Shown here in pieces: positions 15,149 to 22,948 of a stretch of 34,107 bases of DNA. The stretch covers positions 1-34,107 of the forward strand of contig JAFEFW010000013.1 in NCBI GenBank assembly GCA_018240405.1, in the 5' to 3' direction. The DNA comes from Pseudomonadota bacterium. GTDB taxonomy: Bacteria; Pseudomonadota; Alphaproteobacteria; Acetobacterales; Acetobacteraceae. The notes under the pieces are model-generated. The model ran no database searches, had not been told where the DNA came from, and saw nothing but the letters and a program-made list of their open reading frames with translations. How positions within the stretch are numbered: position 1 is the stretch's first letter; every line of letters begins with the position of its first letter. The position numbers and the translations under genes are program-made.

Positions 15149-17179
15149 ATGCTCGTTGAGCACGCCAGCGTCTGCACGCTTGACTGCCCGGACACATGCA
15201 GCCTGACCGTTACGGTCGAGGACAACCGCATCACCAAGGTCCGTGGCTCCGAGACCCTCAGCTACACCGGCGGTGTGGTGTGCAACAAAGTCGCCCACCA
15301 CACCGCGGAATGGGTGCATGGCGAACACCGCATCCAACATCCAATGCGCCGCACCGGGCCGCGCGGGTCCGGGTCGTTTGAGCGCATCTCCTGGGACGAG
15401 GCGCTCGACCTGATCGCGGAGCGGGTCAACGCGGTGATCGCGCAGCACGGACCGCAGGCGGTGATGCCGCTGAACTACGCCGGCCCGCACGGCATGCTTT
15501 CCGGCGACAGCATGTCATTGCGCTTCTTCCACAAGCTCGGCGCCTCGCAACTGTTCCGCCGGGCGTTGTGCGGCGGCGTGCGCAGCGAGGCCTGGGCGGG
15601 CACCTATGGCGCCGCGCCCGGCATCGGCCCCGAGGCGGCGGCCGGTGCGAAGCTGAACATCCTGTGGGGCAACAATGCCACGGTGACCAATCTGCACCTG
15701 GTCCGCCAGGTTCGTGCGTCCAAGCGACAGGGCGGCAAGCTGGTGGTCATCGACCCCTGGCGCAGCAAGATCGCCGAACAGGCGGACCTGCATATCGCGC
15801 TGCAACCCGGCACCGACGTGGTGCTCGGCTTTGCACTGGCGACGGAACTGGAGCGCATGGGCGCCCACGACCGCGCCTTCATCGACCGCCACGTCCACGG
15901 CTACGACGATTTCATGGCGCTGGCCCGCGAATGGTCCGTCGATCGCGCGGCGGAAACCTGCGGCATCCCGGCAGAGCAGATCCACACGCTCGCGCGCTGG
16001 ATGGCGGAGGCGGACCCGCTGGTGATGGCGCCCGGCAACGGACTGGAACGCGGGCGTAACGGCGGCAGCGGCATCCGCGCCGCTATCGCCCTCCCCGCCC
16101 TGCTCGGCAAGATGAACCGCACCAACGGCATCGTCCTGGGCGCCGGCAGCGCCTTCCCACGCACCGTATCCCGCTTGACCCGCCCCGACCTGCTGCCACC
16201 GGGGACGCGGACGCTGAACATTCTTGATGTTGGCCGTTACCTGGAGCGCGACGACCTCGACCCGCCGCTGCGCGCGCTGTTCATCTACAACCACAACCCG
16301 CTGGTGGTGCATCCCGACCAGAACCGCCTGCGCCGCGGCCTGGCGCGGGAGGACGTGTTCCTGGTCGGCATCGAAATGTCGATGACCGAGAGCATGGAAT
16401 ACTGCGACGTCATCCTGCCCGCCGCCTCGGCCTATGAGTGCGACGACCTCTACGGCGCCTACGGCCACCACTGGCTGCAGCGCGCCGAACCGGTGATCCC
16501 GCCGCGGGGCGAGTCCCTGCCGAACACGGAAATCTTCCGCCGTCTGGCCGCCCGCTTCGGCTTCGACGATCCGTGCTTCAAGGCCGACGACAAGACGCTG
16601 ATGGATGAGGCACTGGCGGTGGACGATCCGCGGCTGGATGGCGTGCGGCCCAGCGCGCTCACCGGGGCGCGCCGGATGACGGCCGATGGGCAGGCGATGG
16701 TGCTGTTCGACACGGTCATGCCGGCGACGCCATCCGGCAAGGTGGAACTGGCCTCTGACACCCTGGCGGCAAAATGGGGGGAGCAGGCGCGTTTGCCGGG
16801 CTTCCGGACGCGGCCGGAAGACTTTCCGCTGAAGCTGATCTCCCCGGCCTCCGCCGACCGAATCTCCTCCACCTTGCTCGGCCTTGGCGGCAAGCCAGGC
16901 GAGGCGCCGCCACTGCTGATGCATCCGCGGGACGCCGATGCACGCGGCGTGGCGGCGGCTAGCCAGGTGCGGGTGTGGAACAGCCTGGGCGCCGTGGTGC
17001 TGCCGCTGCTGGTGACGGATGCGGTGCCACCGGGCGTGGTCGCGTCGGAGAAAGGCGCCTGGCTGGCGACCAGCCCGACGGGGCAGACGATCAGCGCGCT
17101 GGTGTCCGCCGACGATCGCGCCGACCTGTCTGAGGGGGCCTGCTTCAACGACACGGCGGTGGAGGTGGCGGCGGCCTGA
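15149..17179 (+). CDS. Molybdopterin oxidoreductase with 4Fe-4S site (DMSO reductase family)
   Basis: A 676-residue enzyme of the bis-molybdopterin guanine dinucleotide superfamily. The N-terminus holds an iron-sulfur motif, Cys9-X3-Cys13-X3-Cys17-X27-Cys45, followed by RISWDEALDLIAERV, standard for the family. Later segments NILWGNNATVTN, PGNGLERGRNG and ILPAASAYECDD fit the molybdopterin-binding domains, and the last about 120 residues form the C-terminal dinucleotide-binding barrel. Cys in RALCGG (about residue 137) might be the molybdenum ligand, but I am not sure. There is no Tat signal, so it is probably cytoplasmic, and no separate electron-transfer subunit is adjacent. AAGGA lies about 9 nt before the ATG. 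Its place directly after a Rieske oxygenase gene suggests a redox step in the same catabolic route rather than respiration. Confidence 0.88.
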   Translation: MLVEHASVCTLDCPDTCSLTVTVEDNRITKVRGSETLSYTGGVVCNKVAHHTAEWVHGEHRIQHPMRRTGPRGSGSFERISWDEALDLIAERVNAVIAQHGPQAVMPLNYAGPHGMLSGDSMSLRFFHKLGASQLFRRALCGGVRSEAWAGTYGAAPGIGPEAAAGAKLNILWGNNATVTNLHLVRQVRASKRQGGKLVVIDPWRSKIAEQADLHIALQPGTDVVLGFALATELERMGAHDRAFIDRHVHGYDDFMALAREWSVDRAAETCGIPAEQIHTLARWMAEADPLVMAPGNGLERGRNGGSGIRAAIALPALLGKMNRTNGIVLGAGSAFPRTVSRLTRPDLLPPGTRTLNILDVGRYLERDDLDPPLRALFIYNHNPLVVHPDQNRLRRGLAREDVFLVGIEMSMTESMEYCDVILPAASAYECDDLYGAYGHHWLQRAEPVIPPRGESLPNTEIFRRLAARFGFDDPCFKADDKTLMDEALAVDDPRLDGVRPSALTGARRMTADGQAMVLFDTVMPATPSGKVELASDTLAAKWGEQARLPGFRTRPEDFPLKLISPASADRISSTLLGLGGKPGEAPPLLMHPRDADARGVAAASQVRVWNSLGAVVLPLLVTDAVPPGVVASEKGAWLATSPTGQTISALVSADDRADLSEGACFNDTAVEVAAA

Positions 17180-17274
17180 CAGCAGGGCCGTCACTTCGCT
17201 CGGCCGTCCGCTCTAACCCTCCGTCCGACGGCGTGATTCAGGTTTCCGGTGATTCCACCTGTAGCGGTCACGCT
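17180..17274. other. Convergent intergenic gap with weak hairpin
   Basis: This 95-bp gap separates two convergent genes. GGCCG (17186-17190) can pair with CGGCC (17201-17205) around a 10-nt loop shortly after the molybdopterin oxidoreductase stop, but the stem has only 5 bp and no T-run. A terminator is expected here; none is convincing. Confidence 0.25.
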
Positions 17275-18276
17275 TTAACTCCCCGGCAGGCTGTGCGCCT
17301 CCGGGAAAAACAGGTCCTGCCACTGTTCCGGCACGGCCTTCACCTGGCCGTGCCGGAACATGAACTGCGCCATCTTCAGTACGCTCTGCGGCGCGATATC
17401 ATAGGGGTCCTTCAGCTCGGCCAGTTCAGCGACGATCGCCTCCGGCGTGGTCTTCTCCTGCGTCACCTCGAGATAGATCCGCGCCGCATCCGCCCGCCGT
17501 GTGTTGACGAAATCCATCGCGGTCTTCAGCGCAGTGAAGAATGCATTGAACAGCTTCGGATTCTGGTCATGGAAGCGCGTCGTGGTGTACGCCACGCCAC
17601 TGGTCGCCGGACCGCCGATTGCCTCGACGCCTGTCAGGATCGGATGCACGCCGGGGGTTCGCAATGCGATGCCGACATAGGGCAGCGTCGAGAAATGCGC
17701 GGTGATCTGCCCGCGCGGCTGCAGCATCTCCGCCATCGCGTCCGGATGTCCCCGCGCAATCGTCAGATGGTCGAGGCGCGAGGCATCGCCAAACACCTTC
17801 TCGGACGCCATCTGCAAATACAGCGCCTGCATCGATGTCTTGACCGACGGCACGGCGATGCGGTCATTCTCCGTGAAATCCGCAAGGCTCTTCACGGCCG
17901 GATCGCGCACCAGCAGGATGTTGGGCAGTGCGTTGTACGCCGCGATTCCCTTCACCTTCAATGAGGTTCGCGTCGCCGCCCACATGGTGATCAGCTGCGT
18001 CGGTCCGCTATTGGCAATATCGAGGCCGCCCGACAGCAGCGCATCGTTCATCATGCTGCCGCCGGAGAACTTGAACCACGTCACCTTGACCGGCCCGAGG
18101 CCAGCCTCGGCTGCGGCCTTCTCGATCATCTGCTCGTGCTGCATCACGACATAGACGAGATAGCTCAGGCCCGGCTGCTGAGCGATGCGCAGCTCCGACG
18201 TTTCGGCCGCGGCCTGGCGGCTCATAAACAGCGCCGCCAGTAATGCCGTCAGCAGCACACGCGTGATGACCCGCAT
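17275..18276 (-). CDS. NMT1/TauA-like periplasmic substrate-binding protein (orphan)
   Basis: A 333-residue exported binding protein of the nitrate/taurine/thiamine-precursor group (SsuA/TauA/NMT1-like). A classic Sec signal peptide covers residues 1-24, with cleavage predicted after AAA. The mature part starts with a beta strand and then GLSYLVYVVMQHEQMIEKAAAE. It has FKFSGGSMMNDALLSGGLDIANSGP, the usual lobe-closing segment of this family, and IAVPSVKTSMQALYLQMA. I chose the ATG at 18276 because the signal peptide begins there and AAAGGA lies about 9 nt upstream. The longer open frame has no matching support. It starts 13 nt after the amidohydrolase stop, implying one operon. No matching permease or ATPase is adjacent. 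The ligand is unknown, often a small sulfonate, aromatic acid or amine. Confidence 0.85.
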   Translation of the reverse strand: MRVITRVLLTALLAALFMSRQAAAETSELRIAQQPGLSYLVYVVMQHEQMIEKAAAEAGLGPVKVTWFKFSGGSMMNDALLSGGLDIANSGPTQLITMWAATRTSLKVKGIAAYNALPNILLVRDPAVKSLADFTENDRIAVPSVKTSMQALYLQMASEKVFGDASRLDHLTIARGHPDAMAEMLQPRGQITAHFSTLPYVGIALRTPGVHPILTGVEAIGGPATSGVAYTTTRFHDQNPKLFNAFFTALKTAMDFVNTRRADAARIYLEVTQEKTTPEAIVAELAELKDPYDIAPQSVLKMAQFMFRHGQVKAVPEQWQDLFFPEAHSLPGS

Positions 18277-18289
18277 GGTGCCAATCCTT

Positions 18290-19096
18290 TCAGGTGAAAT
18301 AGAGTGCAAGCGGCGTTTCGCCGCCGATGATCCGGCGCACCGCCGGGTCGGGCACCCAATTGCGCAAGGCCTCCAGCGTGGAACGATAGGTGACGCTCGA
18401 TTCAAAGGCGGCAAATGGCCAGTCACTGCCCCATAGCAGGCGCTGCGGCCCACCCTCGGCGAGCAAGGCACGAGCGTAGGTCGCGGCCGCTTCCGGTGGC
18501 TCCTGGCGGTAGCCGCCGGACAGCTTCACCCAGGTGGCGCCGCGCTGCATGGCGCGCAGCATCGCCTGGAACCCCGCGCAGGCGACGCCCTTCGTCGGAT
18601 CGGGCCGGCCGAAATGGTCGATGACGATCTTCACCCCCGCCGCTTCGAGCGCGGCGATCGTCGGCGGCAGCCGCGGCCCGACGTCATTGACGTGCACATG
18701 CCAGTCAAGATCGCGGATACGGCGCAGGAACCGCTTGTAGTCCGGTGTCGTGATATCTGGCGGCTGCGCGACGGTGCGCCACTGAAAGCGCACACCCACG
18801 ACGCCGTCGTCGCGCATCATCCGCATAATGTAGGGATCGGTGGTCGGCGGGATGATGACGGTCGTGCGCAGACGCTTGTGACGGCGTACCGCCTCGATTT
18901 GATAGTCGTTATAATCGTCGTACAGGCTGGCCGCCGCGAGTACGGCGTAGCGAACGCCGTGCGTGTCGAGTTCTGCAAGATACGCCGCCACCGGCGCTTC
19001 GTGCGGCGGCTTATACCAGGCGTCACCGCTCAACGGCATGTCCAGCGTGTAGACATGAGCATGCGTATCGACCAGCGGCGCATCGTCGGCCACCAT
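18290..19096 (-). CDS. Amidohydrolase-2 family hydrolase, LigI/lactonase-like
   Basis: An approximately 268-residue TIM-barrel metal hydrolase. The N-terminal metal motif is DTHAH (His12, His14 from this start). Further family marks are DHFGRPD, WVKLSGGYR and the C-terminal RLLWGSDWPF with the catalytic aspartate. This combination is typical of the Amidohydro_2 branch that includes 2-pyrone-4,6-dicarboxylate lactonase (LigI) and related lactonases, so ring opening of a lactone from aromatic breakdown is plausible. I chose the ATG at 19096 because GGGGGA lies 8 nt upstream. Upstream ATGs at 19132 and 19174 lack a ribosome binding site, and the residues they add come from the odd sequence described for 19097-19444. 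It is followed after 13 nt by the binding-protein gene. Confidence 0.8.
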   Translation of the reverse strand: MVADDAPLVDTHAHVYTLDMPLSGDAWYKPPHEAPVAAYLAELDTHGVRYAVLAAASLYDDYNDYQIEAVRRHKRLRTTVIIPPTTDPYIMRMMRDDGVVGVRFQWRTVAQPPDITTPDYKRFLRRIRDLDWHVHVNDVGPRLPPTIAALEAAGVKIVIDHFGRPDPTKGVACAGFQAMLRAMQRGATWVKLSGGYRQEPPEAAATYARALLAEGGPQRLLWGSDWPFAAFESSVTYRSTLEALRNWVPDPAVRRIIGGETPLALYFT

Positions 19097-19444
19097 GGTT
19101 ACCGTCCCCCCAGCCGGCATTGCGGGTGTCATTCGTATCGAGCGCAGGCTGGCATGCCCGTTGACCGCCTGCAAATGGCTGAGAGCGGCCTGGAAAACGA
19201 GTTCGCCACGGTCCGGTGCCTACAACGCATCGGCTTCCTCCGGCCGCTACACTTCGGCAAGCCCATGCTGTTCGATCTCGCTCGCACCCAAAGTCGCGGG
19301 GCTCACGGCCCTTCGGCCATCGGCCGGCGAGTTACCATCCAGCACCGCTATGTGCCGCTTCGGTGGCGCGGCCAAGCCGGGCGCTGACGACAAGTGATAG
19401 GTCGCACGCCCGTCATGTACGTCTTGATATGCTTCCGACTTCCC
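19097..19444. other. 348-bp gap with decayed-looking coding sequence
   Basis: No intact gene is supported here. On the minus strand, in the same frame as the antiporter and directly after its TAG (19445-19447), 65 sense codons run to a TAG at 19247-19249. They include PPKRHIAVLDGN and SPATLGASEIEQHG. A second open stretch in another minus frame runs from about 19246 to a TGA at 19129-19131. Neither has a good start codon or ribosome binding site. The balanced residue make-up of the first stretch suggests a relic, a frameshifted gene or a dispersed repeat. I recognise no insertion-sequence ends or target-site duplication. The upstream region of the amidohydrolase must also lie here. Confidence 0.35.
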
Positions 19445-20548
19445 CTACGGCGACGCGGCAATCATCAGGAAGACGGCGAAGATCACCAGATGAACACCGC
19501 CCTGCAGCACGGTAGTGCGCCCGGTGCTGAGCGTCTGGGCCGACATGAACAGTGACAGCAGCAGCAGCACCATGTTCCCTTCGCTCAGGCCGAGCACGAG
19601 TTCGCGATCCCAAATAAGCGATACGGCGGCGAGTGTCGGGATGGTCAGCCCAATGCTGGCGATGGAGGAACCCAACGCCAGATTCAGCGCATTCTGCAGC
19701 CGGTTTGCTACCGCCGCCCGCACCGAGGCCAGCCCCTCGGGCAGCATGACGATGATCGCAATCACCACGCCGACCACCGTCCGCGGCAGGCCCAGGGCAT
19801 TTACTGCTTCTTCCACCGGATGCGACAGCAGCTTGGCCAGGAACACGACCGCCGCCAGGGCGAGCGGTAGGAATACGGCGCTGACGGCCGTCACCTTGCC
19901 CGGCGGCTTGGCCGCCGGTATTTCATCGGCCGCCGCATCCGGCAGCGCATCCAGAAAGTAGTCACGGTGGCGTACCGTCTGCACGAACACGAACAAGCCG
20001 TACAGCACCAGGGAGCAGACAGCGACGAACTCCAGCTGGAACGTCGAGTAGTATGGTCCTTGCACGGTGAAGGTGAAGTTCGGCAGCACCATTGTCAGGA
20101 TCGCCAACGGCCCCAGCACGTTCAGTGCCGCGGCGGCGCCCTGAAGCTGGAACACCTGAACCAGATGCCGGCCGGCGCCTAGCACCAGGCACAGGCCGAC
20201 GATCCCGTTCAGCACGATCATCACCGCCGAGAACACGGTATCCCGCGCTACGGTCTCGCTGCCGGATGAGCCCGACAGGAAAATGGCAATGATCAGCCCG
20301 ACCTCGATCACCGTCACGGCGATGGCGAGGAGGATCGAACCGAACGGCTCGCCCAGCTTCAAGGCCAGGATTTCGGCATGATGCACGGCGGCGAAGACGG
20401 AACCGCCCAGCAGCACCCCGGCCAGGATCTGCACGGAGATCCAGTCCTGTGGCGCGACGCCGACGAGCTTCAGGAGCACCAGCAGTGCGGCCAGCGCAGG
20501 GAGCAGCCACGTCCAGACGGGTATGCTATCGTGTTGAGGAGCGGCCAT
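19445..20548 (-). CDS. ChaA-like calcium/proton antiporter (CaCA family)
   Basis: A 367-residue inner-membrane antiporter expected to expel Ca2+, and possibly Na+ or K+, in exchange for protons. About eleven hydrophobic segments lie in two homologous halves split by a charged loop near residue 205-220 (DAAADEIPAAKPPGK). The conserved acidic alpha-repeats appear as LLAIAVTVIEVGLIIAIFLS near residue 80 and MLPEGLASVRAAVANRLQNA near 270. A GSSIASIGLTIPTLA segment follows, the signature of ChaA/CAX carriers. The length matches E. coli ChaA (366 residues). I chose the ATG at 20548; a TTG two codons upstream is also possible, and both lack a strong Shine-Dalgarno sequence. It stands alone, divergent from the ABC operon, and is not functionally tied to its neighbours. 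Confidence 0.85.
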   Translation of the reverse strand: MAAPQHDSIPVWTWLLPALAALLVLLKLVGVAPQDWISVQILAGVLLGGSVFAAVHHAEILALKLGEPFGSILLAIAVTVIEVGLIIAIFLSGSSGSETVARDTVFSAVMIVLNGIVGLCLVLGAGRHLVQVFQLQGAAAALNVLGPLAILTMVLPNFTFTVQGPYYSTFQLEFVAVCSLVLYGLFVFVQTVRHRDYFLDALPDAAADEIPAAKPPGKVTAVSAVFLPLALAAVVFLAKLLSHPVEEAVNALGLPRTVVGVVIAIIVMLPEGLASVRAAVANRLQNALNLALGSSIASIGLTIPTLAAVSLIWDRELVLGLSEGNMVLLLLSLFMSAQTLSTGRTTVLQGGVHLVIFAVFLMIAASP

Positions 20549-20794
20549 CGACAAGTCCGTAGCAGGTACGCCGGCAAGTTACACGGAATGACCGACCGCG
20601 GCTCCCCCCTGTAGGTCGGGATCGACATAGCGCGCATGATTGAGCCGCTCCATTGCCTTGACCGCGTCCCCTCGGTAGCGTTGGCGACACAAAGAACACC
20701 GGCTGTCGCCCTAACCGCGCGCCGGAGGGAGGAGCGGTTTGGTGATTGAGCATATTCGGCCCACTGCCGTTCACGCGGCGGTGCGTCGCTGACG
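20549..20794. promoter_or_regulatory. Divergent control region, antiporter versus ABC importer
   Basis: This 246-bp gap must hold the promoters of both flanking genes. The 9-mer TGATTGAGC occurs twice in direct orientation (20637-20645 and 20743-20751). CCGCTCC next to the first copy is inverted as GGAGCGG (20731-20737) near the second. I found no convincing -35/-10 pair, and no strong ribosome binding site precedes the ATPase ATG at 20795. Confidence 0.3.
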
Positions 20795-21844
20795 ATGTCA
20801 AAGCTTGTTCTCAGCGGCCTGACCAAACGCTACGGCAGCCATGCGGCTGTCGATACACTCGACCTGACGGTGGAAAGCGGCCACCTCGTTTCGCTGCTTG
20901 GCCCCTCCGGCTGTGGCAAGACCACGACGCTCCGCCTGGTCTCCGGCTTCGCCGTGCCGGATGGTGGCAGCATCAGCGTCGCCGGACAGGTCGTGTCGTC
21001 GGCGCGCGGCGTCGTGCCGCCCGAGAAGCGCGAAATGTCGATGATCTTCCAGAGCTACGCGCTGTGGCCGCACCTGACAGTGGCGGAGAATGTCGCCTAC
21101 GGGCTGAAGCTGCGCAAACTGCCCCGCGCCGACATCGAGCGGCGGGTGCAGGCAATGCTGGACACCATGCAACTCCGCCGGTTCGAGGCCCGCTATCCCG
21201 CCGAACTATCCGGCGGCCAGCAACAGCGCGTCGGCCTGGCGCGGGCGCTGGTGGTGGAGCCAAAGATCCTGTTGCTGGATGAGCCGCTGTCGAACCTGGA
21301 CGCCAGCCTGCGCGAAGAGATGCGGCACGAGATCCGCCGCCTGCACGACCGGTTCCACTACACCACCATCTACGTCACGCACGACCAGGCCGAGGCGATG
21401 ACGACCTCCGACCTGATCGCCGTGATGCGCGACGGGAAGATTGAGCAGGCCGGAGCCCCGGACGATATCTATGAGCGACCCGAGACCGAGTTCGTTGCGC
21501 GATTCATAGGCAGCACGAACATCCTGCGTGGCCGGCGGGTGGGCGAACATGAGGCGGACTGTGACGGGCTGCGCCTGGTCTGCGAGAGCGGGCACTGGCC
21601 GGAGGATGGCAGCGCCGTCGTATCGATCCGCCCGCACCGCATCACGCTGAGCGGCGCTGCCGATGGCTCTGCGCCGGGAACAGTGGAACGCGCAATCTAC
21701 CTGGGCGCACAGCGCCACTACATCGTGGCGCTCGATGCCGGGCCGAAGCTGCAGGTGCTCGCGTCGTCTGATGTGCTCGCCCACGAAGGGGAACGGGTCG
21801 GGCTAACCCTGCCGCCGGCGCACTGCCGGGCGTTGATACGATAA
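20795..21844 (+). CDS. ABC importer ATP-binding subunit (FbpC/PotA-like)
   Basis: A 349-residue cytoplasmic ATPase energising the importer encoded by the next two genes. Walker A (GPSGCGKT) is at residues 36-43, the Q-loop in MIFQSYALWPHLTV near 85, and the ABC signature (LSGGQQQR) at 138-145. Walker B and D-loop (LLLDEPLSNLDASLRE) follow near 160, and the switch His is in YVTHDQAEAM. The last about 110 residues form a TOBE-type regulatory domain (VSIRPHRITLSG). Length and layout match the ferric iron/putrescine/sulfate subgroup. It opens the operon in the order ATPase, binding protein, permease, while fbp/afu operons usually start with the binding protein. The binding-protein gene follows after 19 nt. 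Confidence 0.92.
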   Translation: MSKLVLSGLTKRYGSHAAVDTLDLTVESGHLVSLLGPSGCGKTTTLRLVSGFAVPDGGSISVAGQVVSSARGVVPPEKREMSMIFQSYALWPHLTVAENVAYGLKLRKLPRADIERRVQAMLDTMQLRRFEARYPAELSGGQQQRVGLARALVVEPKILLLDEPLSNLDASLREEMRHEIRRLHDRFHYTTIYVTHDQAEAMTTSDLIAVMRDGKIEQAGAPDDIYERPETEFVARFIGSTNILRGRRVGEHEADCDGLRLVCESGHWPEDGSAVVSIRPHRITLSGAADGSAPGTVERAIYLGAQRHYIVALDAGPKLQVLASSDVLAHEGERVGLTLPPAHCRALIR

Positions 21845-21863
21845 CAGACAGAGGAGGAATGCC

Positions 21864-22901
21864 ATGGAAGTGACTCGCCGCACAGTCCTCGCCGCGTCCA
21901 CCATAATGGGCTTTGCCAGCGCGGCGCAGGCCCAGCGTCCGGAACCGCAGCCTCTGGCGCCGGACCTGGTCGCCGCCGCAAAGAAGGACGGCAAGATCGG
22001 CTGGTACACCGCCGACGATCTCGTGCTGGCCACCAAGGTGGCGAAGGCGTTCGAGGCAAAATACGGCATCACGGTGCAGCTGGAACGGTCCGGTGCCGAA
22101 CGGATCTATCAGCGCATTGCCCAGGAATACGCGTCCAATATCAGTGAGGTCGACGTTGCGACGACCTCCGACGTGGGCCACACCGTGTCGTGGAACGCGA
22201 ATGGCTGGCTGACTCCATTCATTCCGGCCGAGGTGACGAAGTGGCCGGCGCAGGCGATCGGGTCGAACGGGCTGTATATCGTCGACAAGTTCACCCTGGT
22301 GACACCGGGCTACAATGGCCGTCTGGTAAAGGCCGAGGACGCACCGAAATCCTGGAACGACCTGCTGGATCAAAAATGGAAGAACAAGCTGGTGAAGGCC
22401 CACCCCGGCTATTCAGGCGCCATCACCAATGAAACGCTGGCGCTGAGCCGGACGCTGGGCTGGGAGTTCTACGAGAAGCTGGCGAAGCAGGGCGTGCTGC
22501 AGGTGCAGTCGGCCACCGATCCGCCGATGCGTACGGCGCAAGGTGAGCGAGCGATTATGGCGGATGGTGCTGAGAACACGTCCAACCGCCTGATCATGGA
22601 AGGCGCGCCGCTGGTGCTGATCTATCCGCCGGAGGGCGTGCCGGTGGTGGCCGTCGGCAGCGTGGTGATGAAGCGCTCGCAGCGGCCCAACGCAGCGCAG
22701 TTGTTCATGCATTATCTGGTGTCGCCGGAGTGCCAGGCCATCAACGTGGCCAACGGTGCACGCAGCTTCGATCCGAGCGTAACGGAGCCAGCCAACTGGA
22801 CACACCTGTCGAAGATCAAGCTGCTGTTCAACGATCCGAATGACCTCGCGAAGGAGGCCGAGGAGATCAAGAAGCGGTATACGAAGATTTTTGGAGTGTA
22901 G
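21864..22901 (+). CDS. ABC importer periplasmic binding protein (FbpA/AfuA-like)
   Basis: A 345-residue periplasmic protein of the Fe3+/polyamine/phosphonate binding-protein superfamily (SBP_bac type). The signal peptide carries TRR at residues 4-6, possibly Tat-type, and ends in AQA with cleavage near residue 23. The mature start, LVAAAKKDGKIGWYTADD, and the later GITVQLERSGAERIYQRIAQE are typical of this group, where the first strand is followed by a ligand loop. The pair of adjacent tyrosines that binds ferric iron in FbpA is not evident, so the ligand may be an organic acid or phosphonate rather than iron. GAGGAGG lies 6 nt before the ATG, a strong ribosome binding site fitting the need for excess binding protein. 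Confidence 0.88.
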   Translation: MEVTRRTVLAASTIMGFASAAQAQRPEPQPLAPDLVAAAKKDGKIGWYTADDLVLATKVAKAFEAKYGITVQLERSGAERIYQRIAQEYASNISEVDVATTSDVGHTVSWNANGWLTPFIPAEVTKWPAQAIGSNGLYIVDKFTLVTPGYNGRLVKAEDAPKSWNDLLDQKWKNKLVKAHPGYSGAITNETLALSRTLGWEFYEKLAKQGVLQVQSATDPPMRTAQGERAIMADGAENTSNRLIMEGAPLVLIYPPEGVPVVAVGSVVMKRSQRPNAAQLFMHYLVSPECQAINVANGARSFDPSVTEPANWTHLSKIKLLFNDPNDLAKEAEEIKKRYTKIFGV

Positions 22902-22948
22902 CGGCAGGTGCGGCCCTACCTCGACGCGTCATCGCCCGGCTTATCCGC

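Noticed and set aside
15515-17194. 559-codon open frame antisense to the molybdopterin oxidoreductase
   Set aside because: Mirror frame of a well-supported gene, with no domain and no ribosome binding site.
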